From positions 1 to 6,413 of the forward strand of contig JAAXVQ010000122.1 in NCBI GenBank assembly GCA_013335425.1: a stretch of 6,413 nucleotides of DNA, given 5' to 3'. Shown in pieces: positions 6,296 through 6,413 of the stretch. The notes under the pieces were generated by a model. That model saw nothing but the letters and a program-made list of their open reading frames with translations. It had not been told where the DNA came from and did no database searches. Each line of letters begins with the position of its first letter. The stretch's first letter is position 1. The position numbers and the translations under genes are program-made. The stretch comes from Candidatus Firestoneibacteriota bacterium. Its GTDB lineage: Bacteria > Oederibacteriota > JAAXVQ01.

Positions 6296-6314
6296 AAGTC
6301 CGGCAGGCTCCTAG
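6296..6314 (-). repeat. Right terminal inverted repeat of the MITE-like element
   Basis: 19-nt arm matching the inverse of 6163-6181. Its outer CTAG includes the TAG stop codon (6313-6311) of the upstream nuclease-type gene. Confidence 0.7.
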
Positions 6315-6413
6315 GTCTCGGCCTCGGGACAAATTGACCGGTAGGGGCAATAGCCGCAGGTCCAAGTGCCGGGCTTGGCGGGAAAGGTCTGTTGGCGGAT
6401 CTCTTGCGCCACT
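6311..6413 (-). CDS. C-terminal end of a PD-(D/E)XK-type nuclease/helicase-nuclease with Fe-S Cys cluster, partial
   Basis: Only the last 33 residues are in the window (first complete codon at 6412), ending at TAG 6313-6311. They contain TWTCGYCPYRSICPEAE: Cys spaced CX2CX5C, preceded by an aromatic. That spacing and setting match the C-terminal iron-sulfur staple of AddB and the C-terminal cysteines of Cas4/RecB-like PD-(D/E)XK nucleases, which also need a fourth Cys far upstream, outside the window. The likely role is DNA end processing or recombination, but which member of the superfamily this is cannot be decided. The stop codon lies in the border of the MITE-like element; the CTAG target would have supplied the same TAG before insertion, so the protein end is probably unchanged. 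Confidence 0.7.
   Translation of the reverse strand, partial: VAQEIRQQTFPAKPGTWTCGYCPYRSICPEAET

Larger units (their letters stand above)
6163..6314. mobile_element. MITE-like miniature inverted-repeat element (152 bp)
   Basis: The ends are CTAGGAGCCTGTCGGACTT (6163-6181) and its inverse AAGTCCGGCAGGCTCCTAG (6296-6314), 18 of 19 positions matching (T/C difference). The roughly 114-bp interior has no ORF of note, a small hairpin (ATCTT-CGA-AAGAT, 6184-6196) and a TATAAT. CTAG at both outer ends could be a 4-bp target duplication, or TA duplicated within a CTAG target; both are known for transposon families (IS5-type IS427 group and IS630-type, respectively), so the parent family is undecided. 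It lies exactly between the nuclease stop and the spoIID-like promoter. Without the insert the flanks would join as an intact CTAG. Alternatively it is a long-stem regulatory RNA or terminator: on the minus strand the last arm is followed by ATTTTT. No second copy is available here to confirm mobility. Confidence 0.65.

Overview
The window carries five genes, all on the minus strand, so it is read from position 6413 down to 1. DNA is moderately GC-rich by eye and densely coded. The SpoIID-family protein has a lipoprotein signal, and its pairing with queA, a two-domain KaiC-like ATPase and a GAF-GGDEF protein suggests a Gram-negative-type bacterium. A Desulfobacterota-like or related environmental lineage is a guess; nothing here fixes the taxon.

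Layout in transcription order. (1) 6413-6311: the last 33 codons of a nuclease-type protein with a CX2CX5C cluster like the Fe-S-binding end of AddB/Cas4 PD-(D/E)XK nucleases. (2) 6314-6163: a 152-bp element with 19-bp near-perfect terminal inverted repeats, no ORF, sitting in a CTAG site that overlaps the stop codon of the nuclease gene. It looks like a MITE and contains a perfect extended -10 promoter motif pointing into the next genes. (3) 6079-4883: a SpoIID/LytB-domain lipoprotein, preceded by its own extended -10 motif and a 13-bp palindrome. (4) 4880-3831: queA, separated from spoIID by only 2 bp, so very probably co-transcribed. (5) 3830-3768: a short gap with a GC hairpin. (6) 3767-1677: a GAF-GAF-GGDEF diguanylate cyclase with all catalytic residues and an inhibitory site. 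(7) 1676-1573: a gap holding a TATAAT promoter. (8) 1572-1: a two-domain KaiC-like ATPase starting with TTG, fused at its C-terminus to a response-regulator receiver domain that runs off the window edge.

Two functional blocks emerge. The spoIID-queA block is housekeeping: peptidoglycan glycan cleavage at the envelope and queuosine synthesis in tRNA. The GGDEF/KaiC-REC block is signalling: small-molecule or redox sensing through GAF domains to c-di-GMP, next to a KaiC-type ATPase that may itself be phospho-regulated through its receiver domain. The most unusual items are the KaiC-REC fusion, where one of the two canonical KaiC phosphosites appears as Tyr, and the miniature element inserted at a stop codon. 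No gene-free stretch exceeds about 235 bp, and no rRNA, tRNA or CRISPR array was seen.
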